A stretch of DNA of 64,000 nt from contig JANFOE010000057.1 in assembly GCA_025667525.1 (NCBI GenBank), positions 930,001-994,000 on the forward strand. The letters run 5' to 3'. This DNA comes from Glebionis coronaria. Its lineage: Eukaryota > Streptophyta > Magnoliopsida > Asterales > Asteraceae. This document shows positions 26,272 through 36,533 of this stretch, piece by piece. How positions within the stretch are numbered: the first letter of the stretch is position 1; each line of letters opens with the position of its first letter. The notes under the pieces were generated by a model. The model saw only the letters and a program-made list of their open reading frames with translations, was not told where the DNA came from and did no database searches. The position numbers and the translations under genes are program-made.

Positions 26272-26502
26272 GATTCTTCCTCTTATTGTCATATTGGAAA
26301 ACATAGGACTGATATCCTTTATAGCAGTTAATGTTTCAGTAGGCTTCGTTGCTGAAACAAAACAACAAAAAGTGATTAAATTTTTTAACATAGGACTGAT
26401 ACAACAAAAAATGGATGATAAGCAAAATTAAAAACCTGATGATTGACCAAGTGTGTTTTTCTTTTGCGCAGGTGCCTTGCTTTTCATCTGCCCGGTTTTT
26501 GG
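26272..26502 (-). pseudogene. RPA1-like gene, middle piece between LINE and copia B
   Basis: Exon b starts at 26351 after the acceptor tttgtttcag and reads 'TKPTETLTAIKDISPMFSNM', the start of DNA-binding domain A. It resumes left of the LINE as 'TIRGKIIYVWKAHRLNESHN'. The intron is 26435-26352. Right of it, 26502-26436 is the end of a basic, Lys-rich exon ('TGQMKSKAPAQKKNTLGQSS'), interrupted by copia B at its 5' side. Confidence 0.7.
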
Positions 26503-27018
26503 TGTTGATCCTAAACTTAGATCGATTTAGCTTTATGTATACGAGATTAGATCAAGTTATACACGAAGAGAAACCTTTGTATATGTATATAATAATCTAA
26601 GTGTTATGCGGAATTAACACTTAAACAAGAACACACAAAGATGTAAACAAACTTTCACTTAATTTAATATAACAAACTTGCTTACAATGAAAGTGTTTAA
26701 CGTATGAAAACTTATATTGAACAATAACCTAAAGGTCTTCTTTTATTGACATAATAAGCCTTGTACAAGAGTCTACGTATCAACTATTCTAGGTAAAGAT
26801 AATTATAGAAAATACAATGTTGAACTTATCTTTACTAGAAACAAACTAGAAACAATATACGCGTAGACTAAATCTTTCCATCAGTGCTTGTCTTCAATGT
26901 ATCAACGCTTGACTTCTTCTTGTCAACGCTTGATCTGTCAGCGTTTGTTTTCTTCCTATCAACGCTTGTTTTACTCTTGTCAGCGCTCAAGTGAACTAGC
27001 TATATTTTATTCCCAACA
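26503..27018 (-). repeat. 3' LTR of copia B, 516 bp
   Basis: On the minus strand it opens TGTTGGGAATAAAA and ends GGATCAACA. The region 26890-26990 holds five or six TCARCGCTT-type motifs that recur through the element. The TATA-like stretch of the other LTR is altered here. Confidence 0.92.
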
Positions 27019-27029
27019 ATCCTCCCCTA
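27019..27029 (-). other. Polypurine tract of copia B
   Basis: The minus-strand run taggggaggat lies directly before the 3' LTR. Confidence 0.8.
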
Positions 27030-27126
27030 AACTTGATATCTACTCTAGTAATCAAGTTTCTGAATAAACATTAAGAACTAGGAGTAATCTTACAATACTT
27101 ATCATATTGGTAATAAATATGTCTGA

Positions 27127-28869
27127 TCAAATCTTTGGCCACGTCACTTGAATAATCAATCTCCAGCTGTGTTGTTTTATCTTCTCCAAGACTTCCTTGG
27201 ACATGGAATACTGACCATCTACAAGTAGATACTCAGCAAACTTTGTTGAGCTCAAATAATATACACCAGCAGCTGAATACAAACGCCATTGAAGACCACT
27301 GAGGTCATCTTCAAGATCCTTCCAAACAGCAGGATCTTCATCTCTTGGTCCATACATTCTCTTGAATGTTGACCACAGTTTTATTGCATTGACTGAAGTA
27401 GGAGCTTCAGTCTCATACTTGGCCTCTAACAACCTCCATAGGTCTACCAAGTCTTCTCTATCAAAACTTGCAAACAAAGATATAAGTGTAGTAAAAGTGT
27501 GAACCTCTTTCCCATACCTGCCAATCTTCCAAAACCCACATTCATCTTCTTCATAGCTTATAATAGGGTTTCTGGAATCAAGAGGTAACACTTGTACCAT
27601 ATCTGAAGCTTCCAATGGTGAGAGCTTGATGCTCCTTCTTATAACAGCTTCACTAGGCACTAATCTATCCATATATGTAGGAAACTCAAGAGGGACTCCT
27701 TTCTTCAAAGGTCTTGGAACAATCATTGCCTTCTTAAGTTCCATCTCTTCTGCAAGTTCTTCTTTCCTTTCATCAGAAAGAAGTCTTAGAGTGTTTTCTT
27801 CCTGCACTCTTGCCCAAATGGGATAAGCTTTGAACTCCAACTCTTCAAAGGATAATCCTATCAATTTCTTATAGGTCCATCCTGTTCCATGACATCTGAG
27901 TAGCATGTAGTACAGCTCCCTTCTATCCCTTTTCAGCATTGAGAGAATATTGCTAGCTCTGTGTTTCAGAATTACCTTGCAGTCCTTTTGTACTCTTAGA
28001 AGAATCTCTAAACACCATATCTGGTCTGAAATAGTCAAATGTGGATTCTCCATACACCTATCTTCCCAAGAATGGTACATCTGAACAACTTCTGGCATAT
28101 CAAAATCTACTTGCAATTTCAACTCATTCAACTTCTCTCTTGCCAAATCATCACCATACTCAAGTCTTTCTGGTTGTTCTATAATCATCACACTTGAGTC
28201 TGAACTGGCTTCATCACTTCCTTCTTGTTCTTCTGAAGTGACAAAAAAAGGTGACTCACCAACCTTCTTTCTTACTTGTTCCACAATTTGTGCAACCAAC
28301 CTTCTATCAAACTCAACCTGTGTTGCATCCTTTGGAACTTCTACTTCTACCATTTTTCCTTTACCCTTATCTAATGGATCAATGGTGGGTAAGGATGATG
28401 GTAATACCTGTGAAGAAACTTATTTGATGATGGATGATGATTGGAATACATCAACCTCATCTGCAGGTCTGTCAACGCTCAAATTTGCTTTGTCAGCGCC
28501 CAATTTACTCATGCCAGCGCTTGACGTATCAGCGTTCAAATCTTGCTTGTCAACGCCTAAGTTACCTGTCTCAGCGCCTCTTGTAATTTCTTCCAACATG
28601 GCTGTAAAAGACAAGTTTAAGTTTGTAGGAGTAACTAGAGACGTATCAAAACCTGTCTGTTTCTTCAACTCAGTAAGGGCTTCAGCAACACCCAAAGATT
28701 CTTCATCATATGAACCTTTTCCACTTATATCAAATGGTTCTGTAGCAGCTTCATGGAAGCCTTTATCACTCAAATTAACAGGCTTTGTAGCAGCTTCCTC
28801 CCCTTTGTAAGAATCCTCCTCTAATAAAAGGACCCTTGTCTGTCTTCTCCTTGACTCAGCTATTTCCAA
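27127..28869 (-). pseudogene. Copia B post-pol ORF, C-terminal half
   Basis: Two stretches in one frame (28869-28420 and 28353-27127, one stop between). The second, 408 codons, begins 'MVEVEVPKDATQVEFDRRLV' and is rich in Glu, Lys and Leu. It ends in a compact domain with 'SAAGVYYLSSTKFAEYLLVD', which I recognise as the C-terminal block of the extra ORF of SIRE-type copia elements. The upstream part is Ser/Asp-rich and encodes several copies of the TCARCGYY motif. Function unknown; such ORFs have been called env-like because of position, but I see no signal peptide or membrane segment here. A frameshift lies between 28923 and 28869. Confidence 0.7.
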
Positions 28870-28922
28870 AATGACAATCCTCTCCTCAATTGCTTGAGTT
28901 CAAGGCCTTATGTACTGACTGT

Positions 28923-30224
28923 TTATACCAAGTCTGCATTTTGCTTTTGCAAGCTAATGCAGACAGCCGTCAATTCTATTAAGGTCATTGGTTCCAATAT
29001 GCCCTCCTCTAAAATGGGTATTTGACCTCCCAAGTTAGAATCATAGGGCATGAATGAGGTCTTAAAGATGTTAGGACTGTCTTGGCCAGCATCTAAGCCA
29101 GAACCAATAGTCCCAGCCTCATCCCTAGCACCAACCACACCTATGATGGTGGTTCTCTCTGCTACATGGCTAGGACCACTAGAGGAGAACACTCCAGTAG
29201 TCCTTTGGCGTTTTTGCAACCTATATTATGGTGGAGTAGAAGATGATGTGGATTGGGTGGATGTGGGTTGGTTAAGTGGTGTTTGGGTCTGTGAAGGATT
29301 GGTGTCAACGTTTGGATTAGGTGTATCAACGCCAACATTTAATGTGTCAGCGTCAAAGGGTTCTTGGTCAATTTACATGTGTTGAGGTGAAGGTAAAGGT
29401 TCAGGTATTGGGTCAAGTTGGGGTTGTGGGTCTGGTTGGGGTTGTGCTGCTGCAATAATAGCAATCATAGCTGGGGTGAGGGGTAAGTCACGGTGAGGGG
29501 GTGAGTTCATCTTTGTAAAAATAGCTTTATTTTGCACATGGATCTCATAAAAGTCATCATGATCCCTTGTGCAGTAATTTTGCACATCAAAAACCATTTG
29601 TAAAAATCTGGGATAAGCTAAAGTCATTTTATTCCCTTTGTTTTTACACATGCCCTCAAAAATCATTTTTGAATAATTAAACTTTTGCCCAGTAGCAATG
29701 CACACAATAGCACTAGCAAGGGATCTATTAATCTCATTGTGTGCAGTACACTTGGGACTCAAACATTGCAAGAGGACATGTATTAGGTACTTCCAGGCTG
29801 GGGGAAACTCCTGTTTATGATATTTGTTTAAAGTTCCCTCATCAGGGAAAGGATAACCCAAAGCCCTTAGTCCTTGTTATATTTCATTTATGGGAAGGGT
29901 GGTTATACCATCTGCATCATCAAGATGCAAAGCTTGGCGAACCAAGGCTTCAGTAACCACCCATGTACGCCCACGAACAATAGATGATAATGTAGTCACA
30001 TTATTAACTGTTGAGGAACTAACATTGTTCCAAAACTGCTTAATATGTGTGACAGATACGAGAGGAGCATGAGAAAGAGCATACCTAATTGGGGATGCAT
30101 TCAAATACGTCACCATCTGTGAGTATTGGGGAAACAGAGTATCATCAGCGTCCAAATATGCTATCATGTTATGTTGACTCCTGAATCCCAATACCAAATC
30201 ACTTGGTTTAAATTTTGGTGCCAT
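28923..30224 (-). pseudogene. Copia B post-pol ORF, N-terminal half
   Basis: Likely start ATG at 30224 ('MAPKFKPSDLVLGFRSQHN'). The frame runs to 28923 with stops at 29877, 29373 and near 29225. Blocks such as 'THIKQFWNNVSSSTVNN', 'VVTEALVRQALHLDD', 'GYPFPDEGTLNKYHKQEFPP' and 'WKYLIHVLLQCLS' match the pattern I know from hypothetical proteins of Asteraceae copia elements. A Pro/Gln-rich linker ('QPQPDPQPQLDPIPEP') follows. Plus-strand frames here are shadows. Function is not known. Confidence 0.65.
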
Positions 30225-31474
30225 TGTTGAAAGCTGTTTGAATAATTGATAAAGATGAAGTATAGGAGAAAATTTTGTTAGACAAGAATGATAGGTACCC
30301 TGTTTAAAAATAGGAGCCAAATATATAGGAGAGAAATATGCATGTGATTGGTCAAAAATGAGGCAACTATTTTCAAAATACAATCATGAAAATATTGAAA
30401 AGAAAATAAGTTATCTCATGCATTAAATGAAAGTTTTCTACTCCCAAAATTACGTCCCCAAAATTTGTCAAAAAGTAACAACTGGGTAGGTCCCATTGAG
30501 TGTCAAGGGTAAAAAATAACCCATCAACGCCCAACGGCTATATTCTTGTCAACGTTCGCCAAAGCCATGTCAGCGTCTAAATTGGTCACAACAACGCTTG
30601 GAAAAATACTTGTTAGCGTCCACAAATAAAAATATTAAAAATTAAAAAGGACCTTAACAAAGTAATTTATCCTAGTGAAGATAACCTATAAGTTGATAAT
30701 TATTATAGGGCGGCAAGCACTGTCCAGTTATACACACTTGCTTATGCAAGATAGACATAACAGTCCTCTAGTGTCCCTTGCTAACCAAAACTCTTAACAA
30801 CTAAGTTATCTCATAAAATTCCTTGTTACTCCCAGGTAAAACCCATGATAAAATCATTCCCATGTCTCCCAACAGACCACAACCAATTCTAGGCCAAAAA
30901 TGTCTTGGCAGCATGCATAGTATATCAACTTTGCATGCTACAGTGCCTCATGATTTAGTAAAACTAACTCATACTCACATGTGGACACAATCTAGAATTG
31001 TGATAAGAGTATCATAAGGATACCCAAAAATCCTAAAGGTTCCTAAAACCTCCCCTTAAATTGTGATACATAGGTTGCCAAAAATATGCATGAACATACA
31101 AAATTTATGTCAAGATAGGAATAGAAAATTCCAACCATCATCCATAAATAAAAACATGCTCAAATGATTCTCCAAGGATCCATAAGCAACTCTGTATCCA
31201 ATGGTATAATGCTAACACCACCTGCACATTTAGATTAAAAACCACAAAACTAACAATGTTGCTGACAACGTCCCGATAACACTTGTCAGCGTTAAGGAAA
31301 CCTTTGTCAGCGTTAGACAAATATATTGCTGACAATGTCACAATAACACTTATCAGCGTTAAGGTAACCTTTGTCAGTGTTAGAAAAATATAGTAGAAAA
31401 TCTAAATCCTCAAAAATACCAATAACAATGCATTATCCTGTACATACTTTTACAAAAAGTCCCCAAAACATATA
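30225..31474 (-). other. Non-coding spacer of copia B between RNase H and the extra ORF
   Basis: No supported coding frame. It holds two clusters of the B motif (30520-30620 and 31260-31380), including two nearly parallel blocks, 'acacttgtcagcgttaagg' and 'acacttatcagcgttaagg'. It may contain the leader or promoter of the extra ORF, but no specific signal was recognised. Confidence 0.5.
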
Positions 31475-32223
31475 TCATGTGAGATTGATCATTCCAATAC
31501 TTGTTACCAAGTATTGGAACCTTCCAGCATCAAAAGGTTTAGTTAATAAATCAGACACATTTTCTTTTGTGTCAACCCTATCTAGTTGTATTAAACCCTT
31601 TTCAAAACAATCTCTTATAAAATGGTGTCTAATTTCTATGTGTTTAGTTTTAGAATGATGTACAGGATTCTTAATAATGCATAAAGTGCTGTTATTGTCA
31701 ACAAATATCTTGGTATGCATGAAATTATACCCATAATCCAACAGTTGGTTCTGAATCCATAAGACTTGTCCACAACAAGCAGCTGCTGCTACATATTCTG
31801 CTTCAGTTGTAGAATTGGCCACCACTGTTTGTTTCTTGCATTGCCAATATATCAACCTGCTCCCAAGAAACTGACATCCACCAGTGGTGGATTTTCTATC
31901 AAACTTATCACCTCCATAGTCACTATCTGAATATGCAATAAGCTCTAATGGTGAATCCTTTGCGTACACCTAAAGATTCTCTTGACAGCATAAAGGTGAC
32001 ATTCTTTGGGAGTCACTTGATGGCGTGCACATGCGCACACATCAAACATCATGTCAGGTCTGGAGTTTGTGAGATACATCAATGAACCAATCATTGATCT
32101 ATAGTGCCTGACATCCACATCTTTTCCATCTCCAACCTTTCCCCAAGGGTGTTCCCTATCCATAGGAGTGGTATCCCTCTTTTCATGTGGAGAAAAGCCA
32201 AATTTCTTAAAGATCTCTACCAC
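31475..32223 (-). pseudogene. Copia B RNase H
   Basis: The frame 31969-31475 encodes the copia RNase H: 'AYSDSDYGGDKFDRKSTTGG', 'WQCKKQTVVANSTTEAEYVA', 'KHIEIRHHFIRDC' and 'DLLTKPF'. The catalytic acidic residues expected in DSDYGGD, TTEAEY and the VDN region ('IFVDNNSTLCI') are present. Upstream, 32223-31945 is the RT-RNase H connection ('SMIGSLMYLTNSRPDMMFDV'). A short deletion and frameshift near 31960 removes the usual '(Y)LKGT..LGLWY' segment, so the protein could not be made whole. RNase H degrades the RNA strand of the replication hybrid. Confidence 0.9.
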
Positions 32224-33771
32224 ATATTTATCCTGAGAGATGAAGATACCATCTTCTTTCTTCTGAACTTGTTACCCTAGAAAGAAGTTCATCTCCCCCA
32301 TTGCACTCATCTTGAATTAGTTTGTCATGAGCTTGGAAAAGTCTTCACTCATCTTTGGATTTGTGGATCCAAAGATGATATCATAAACGTAGACCTGAAC
32401 AAGTAAGACATCCTTACCAGCCTTCTTTGTAAACAATGTCTGGTCTATGGTGCCCCTTTTGAATCCATTTTCCACCAAATAAGTGGAAAATGTACCATAC
32501 CATGCTCTTGGGGCTTGATGAAGTCCATACATAGCCTTCTTGACTCTATACACCTTGTATGGATTCTCTAGATCTTCAAAACCAGGAGGTTGCATCACAT
32601 ACACCTCCTCAACAGTTGTTCCATAGAGGAAAGCACTCTTCACATCCATTTGATAGACAGTGAAGCCCATGCAGGAAGCATAGGCTATAAATATCCTTAT
32701 AGCTTCAATCCTTGCAACTGGTGCAAAGACCTCCTCATAGTCTATCCCTTCCTCTTGTGTATATCCTTGAGCCACTAAACGTGCCTTGTTTCTGACCATA
32801 ATGCCTCTTTCATCTCTCTTGTTTCTTATAACCCATCTTGTCCCTATAGGTCTGACATATCTGGGACAATCAACCAGCTCCCAAACATCCTGAATTGCAA
32901 ATTGGTGAAGCTCATCCTGCATTGCTTCCACCCAGCTTGGTTCTTTGAGAGCATCAAAGATCTTCTTGGGTTCCTGTTGTGACAGAAAACAAGCATACAA
33001 ACATGCTTGAACAAGAGGGGTATCAACCTTCTTGTGTATATTGGCAATGAATCCACCAAGATTTTGATGAGATCTTCTAGTCTGAACAGGAGTCATAACA
33101 TCCCCTATAATTTGAGAAGTAGGGTGATTCTTCATAGTGGAAGTAAGAACTCCTCCTTCAACAAGTCTGTTGTCATCAATCTTATTCTCCAAGTTGCCAA
33201 TATCTTCTTCTTCAGACTCTCTTTCATCAATATTAGGATGAACCTCTTCATGTAAATTGGAAGGTTCACCTTGTTCAAAATTAGAAGAGAAAAGATGCTC
33301 AAAAGTGTTGTCAGCGTTTGGGTTATCAACGCCTGAAATGTTGTTTTCAACGTTTGAGCCATCAACGCCTGAATTTGTCTTGTCAGCGCTAGATTTTCCT
33401 TGGTCAGCGCCTGAAGGACCATGCATGTTGTTAACTGGTGGTACTTGGGGATCACCATTATCCTTTCTAGCAGCATCAGCAGCAAAAGCATCTGTCCATA
33501 TGGGGAGAGTGACATACTCTTGTATAGGAGGTGCCTTGTCTGCTTGTGATCCAACCTCTTCATTAACCTGTGTACCTGAAACATCAACAACTTGTTCTTC
33601 CACAACATTTGAAGTTACGTTCACAATGTCTGGATTAGTAACAGGCATATAATTTAAAGTTCTAGATAGAGGTTCTAAGTCAAACAACCAATTTGGACCA
33701 CTTTCAGGATCACTAGGATTACTCTCTAAAAACCTAACATGTACTCTCTAAAGAATACATTTTTCCTTCTT
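32224..33771 (-). pseudogene. Copia B reverse transcriptase (RVT_2) with mutated catalytic box
   Basis: Frame 33687-32317 contains an acidic linker followed by the copia RT: '[14 protein letters not shown]', '[14 protein letters not shown]', '[15 protein letters not shown]', '[14 protein letters not shown]' and '[14 protein letters not shown]'. The active-site box reads YVYDIIFG where copia RTs have YVDDIIFG: the first Asp is Tyr at codon 32385-32383 (GAT to TAT). Stops at 32317 and near 32270 interrupt the same frame. Upstream of 33687 the frame continues through one stop to the junction with C at 33776. The linker (about 33310-33410) encodes repeats such as '[20 protein letters not shown]' produced by six B-motif copies. 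Confidence 0.92.
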
Positions 33772-33776
33772 AAGGT

Positions 33777-34099
33777 TGTTGGAAATACGTTTTTACGTAT
33801 TTATGAAGGATCGGTCGCTCCAACGATATATTATTGTATTAGGCTCGTGATCCAGTTTGTAGTAAATATAGTCCATATAGCCCACATGTAGGGTGGGCTA
33901 TATATACCCCTCCTAGCATGTTAGGAGGGGTGGTTCATTCATTTACAACATTTTTCATTAATCTATTTCACTTTCTCTCTCTACTTTTCTTTTCTCTCCT
34001 TTCTCTCTCTACACCCCATCTCCTTCTTCCCCATTTTCCACCACCTTATCAATACATCAATCCATCATTTAACAAATCCTTAGATTACGTAGACCTTCA
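33777..34099 (+). repeat. 5' LTR of element C, 323 bp
   Basis: Opens TGTTGGAAATACG and ends GACCTTCA, next to the PBS. It contains a TATA-like stretch (33899-33907) and a hairpin, then a CT-rich region typical of a transcribed leader. Confidence 0.93.
33899..33930 (+). promoter_or_regulatory. TATA-like box and adjoining hairpin in the C LTR
   Basis: ctatatata at 33899-33907 runs into the inverted repeat CCCCTCCTA (33907-33915) - GCATGT - TAGGAGGGG (33922-33930). The 3' LTR has the same hairpin at 42495-42518, with the TATA stretch shortened by two bases. Copia A has the hairpin with one compensating pair change. Confidence 0.65.
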
Positions 34100-34101
34100 A
34101 T

Positions 34102-34114
34102 TGGTATCAAGAGC
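34102..34114 (+). other. Primer-binding site of element C
   Basis: TGGTATCAAGAGC follows the LTR by two bases and resembles the initiator-methionine tRNA complement TGGTATCAGAGC with one extra A. Confidence 0.85.
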
Positions 34115-36533
34115 CATGGTTGAATCTTAGGATTTGCTTTTTTTTATCTTTTGATTTGGTGGTAAAAATCTTATCTTTTCTTATTTTTTCTCATCTTTTA
34201 TCATCTTTTTGTTTATCAATTTTATAAAAAATTTCAAATTTTATAAAGTTATCTATTTTTCTTCAATAAATTTTTTTTCTTAATCTTATCAGATCTGTCC
34301 ATCCTCTTTCTAAAATAATCTGTTCTTGTCCAATCAGTTTTTATCAATTTTTTTTTTAATTTAACCAGTTTTTTAATTAGTTCATTTTATTTTATCTTTC
34401 TTTTGTCCAATCAGTTTTGTCATTACAGTTTTTATAGTTTTTCTGTTTTTTATTTGGTCCAACTGTCTAAAATCATCAATCTGTCAAATCTGTCTACTGT
34501 CCAAACATATCCATCCCGTTATCAGTTTTCCGTTCTTTTCCGAATAGCACTTTTCCGCATAGGTTTTCCGCATAGGTTTCCGCATAGGTTTCCGCATTGG
34601 TTTCCGCATAGACTTTTTTCCGCATAGATTTTTTTCCGCATAGACTTTTTTCCGCATAGACTTTTTTCCGCATAGACTTTTTTCCGCATAGACTTTTTTC
34701 CGCATAGACTTTTTTTCGTATAAACAGACTCTCGACAATTCAAAAATAACGGGAAACAAATCACACCCTCACATCTCTCGAACCTCAACTCTCAACTCAA
34801 AACTCACCCTCGACTCGACTCACACACACAAACCCACACCTCTCGAACACCCTTTTTCTGAGACTAGATTCAAAACCATATCACACCAACAGACACTGAC
34901 CCCAACCCAAACCCTCCCCCAAAAACTGACACGACAAACAACTCCACTCTCGACATCAAAACAAAACAACAAGACTCTCGTCTCTCCCTCAACTCTTAAC
35001 ACCCCAAACTCACGATTACCCACCCTCCTCAAAACCTCCCTCTCGACCAAACAACCCCTACCCAACCTCACCCTCGTCTAAACACTGACAACCTTAACAG
35101 TAAACCCACCCAATACACTCACACTCCCCATCAACATCACACCAATCGACACATACTCGAAAAACAGAACACTCACCCACGACTTAAAAAAAAACCGACT
35201 CATCTCCCTTGACCAACAACACCCAAGACCACACTCTCTCTCTCGGACACCCCTCACTCTCCCTCGACACAAACAACAGCTCACCCCCAAACCAAAAACA
35301 ATAACACCCTCGAAACCCTCCACTGCCAAACAAAATCCTTTTTTTAAAAAAAAAAACTCTGTTAACCCACAACTCTCGACTCATTACACCCTCACTTTAA
35401 ACTCACAGACTTTAAAACACACAAAACTCTCGTCACTTCACAACATCAAGACTCTCTTTCTCACAGACTCAATCTTGACAACACAACAAGAAAGACGCGA
35501 CAGATGAAAGATAGACTCGATTAATCTCAAGATTAACAACCAAACAAGACAACAGTTCGAAAACCTACCCGAGACCCATTTTTTGGATCTTGATGCTTAG
35601 ATTGTGGCATATCCTCTTCATGGGATTTGGTTATCTTCATGGGATTTAGTTGATTGGGATTATCATCATTTTAAGGGTTGAGAGGAGAGTGATTGAGGTG
35701 TGAGATTAGTTGGTTATCTGTGAGAGAGAGATAGGCAGTGCCTTTTATTGTGACTTTATCAACTGGCGGAGATTACAAAGAAGTGTGTTTTATCTTTTTG
35801 AGATTAAAAGGTCAAAGTTGCCTTTTATCAGTATTTCACTTGTACCTTATGCTACGTGTAGTATTTTTTAAAACTGGCGTAGATTACAAAGAAGTATTTT
35901 CTTATAAATGCTACGTGTAGTATGTTCTTATATGTGTCATGGTGTTTGGACACGTTTTCTGGCACAATTGGGCATATCTTCCACGTTATTTTATTAAACG
36001 TTAATTTTTGCAAATTTAAAAGATTACTTTCGGGTTGTGTTTTTTATTAAACGTTAATTTTAGATATATATCCTAATATTTAAAGTTTTTTTAAACGTTT
36101 TTAATTATTCCCGTTACATTTATACGTTTTAATTATATTGTTTTGACTAAGATATTTAGCGTGTTTTTTGCAAATCCATTGGGCTCGAAAGGAGTATATT
36201 TTAAGGGGTCGAGTTTCATGGTATGTTTTGGATATAAGTCGTCGGGCCGTTCACTATATTAACCGAAGGTTGTATTTATTTGTTGACGGGCTTTATTTTT
36301 GGAGTGCGCCGAAGTTAAATTGGACCTATTAGTATCGGGTTTATTTTATCATCGTTTGAGCCGACAACAACTTTTGAGCCGTGTAAAGAGATATATATTA
36401 TTAAACGAGGATTTTTAAGACTTTTTACCGGTTTTTTCATTGGTTTTGTCATATTCCGTGAATTTCTGTCTGTACACTTCTTCAAGAACTGCAAAATCAC
36501 GACAACATCCACATCATTTTACCTCGATTTTCA
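34115..36533 (+). other. Long leader of element C
   Basis: 2.4 kb without a supported gene. It contains a T-rich section (34130-34500), the CCGCATAG repeat (34540-34725), an A/C-rich section full of CTCTCGA and ACTC words (34730-35500), and an AT-rich section with two copies of 'aactggcg(g/t)agattacaaag' near 35760 and 35873, each followed by a 'tgctacgtgtagtatt'-like word about 35-70 bp on. Frames at 34484-35384 on the minus strand are translations of repeats. Confidence 0.7.
34540..34725 (+). repeat. TTTCCGCATAG tandem repeat in the leader of C
   Basis: Eleven copies of TTCCGCAT followed by AG or TG. The first five are spaced 11-12 bp, the remaining six 16 bp (TTTTTTCCGCATAGAC unit), with a degenerate copy 'ttcgtata' at the end. 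The minus-strand frames through it (Lys/Arg-rich 'CGKKSMRKK' repeats) are artefacts. Confidence 0.88.

Noticed and set aside
28238..28810. Plus-strand 190-codon open frame in copia B
   Set aside because: Antisense to the extra ORF, Ser/Leu-rich, no motif.
29877..30383. Signal peptide at the start of the copia B extra ORF
   Set aside because: The hydrophobic stretch lies upstream of the likely start 'MAPKFKPSD' and is read only if an earlier ATG is used; the related proteins I recall start near MAPKF.
34484..35384. Minus-strand open frames in the leader of C (for example Lys/Arg-rich repeat peptides)
   Set aside because: They are translations of the CCGCATAG repeat and of CT-rich DNA, on the strand opposite to the element, with no motif.
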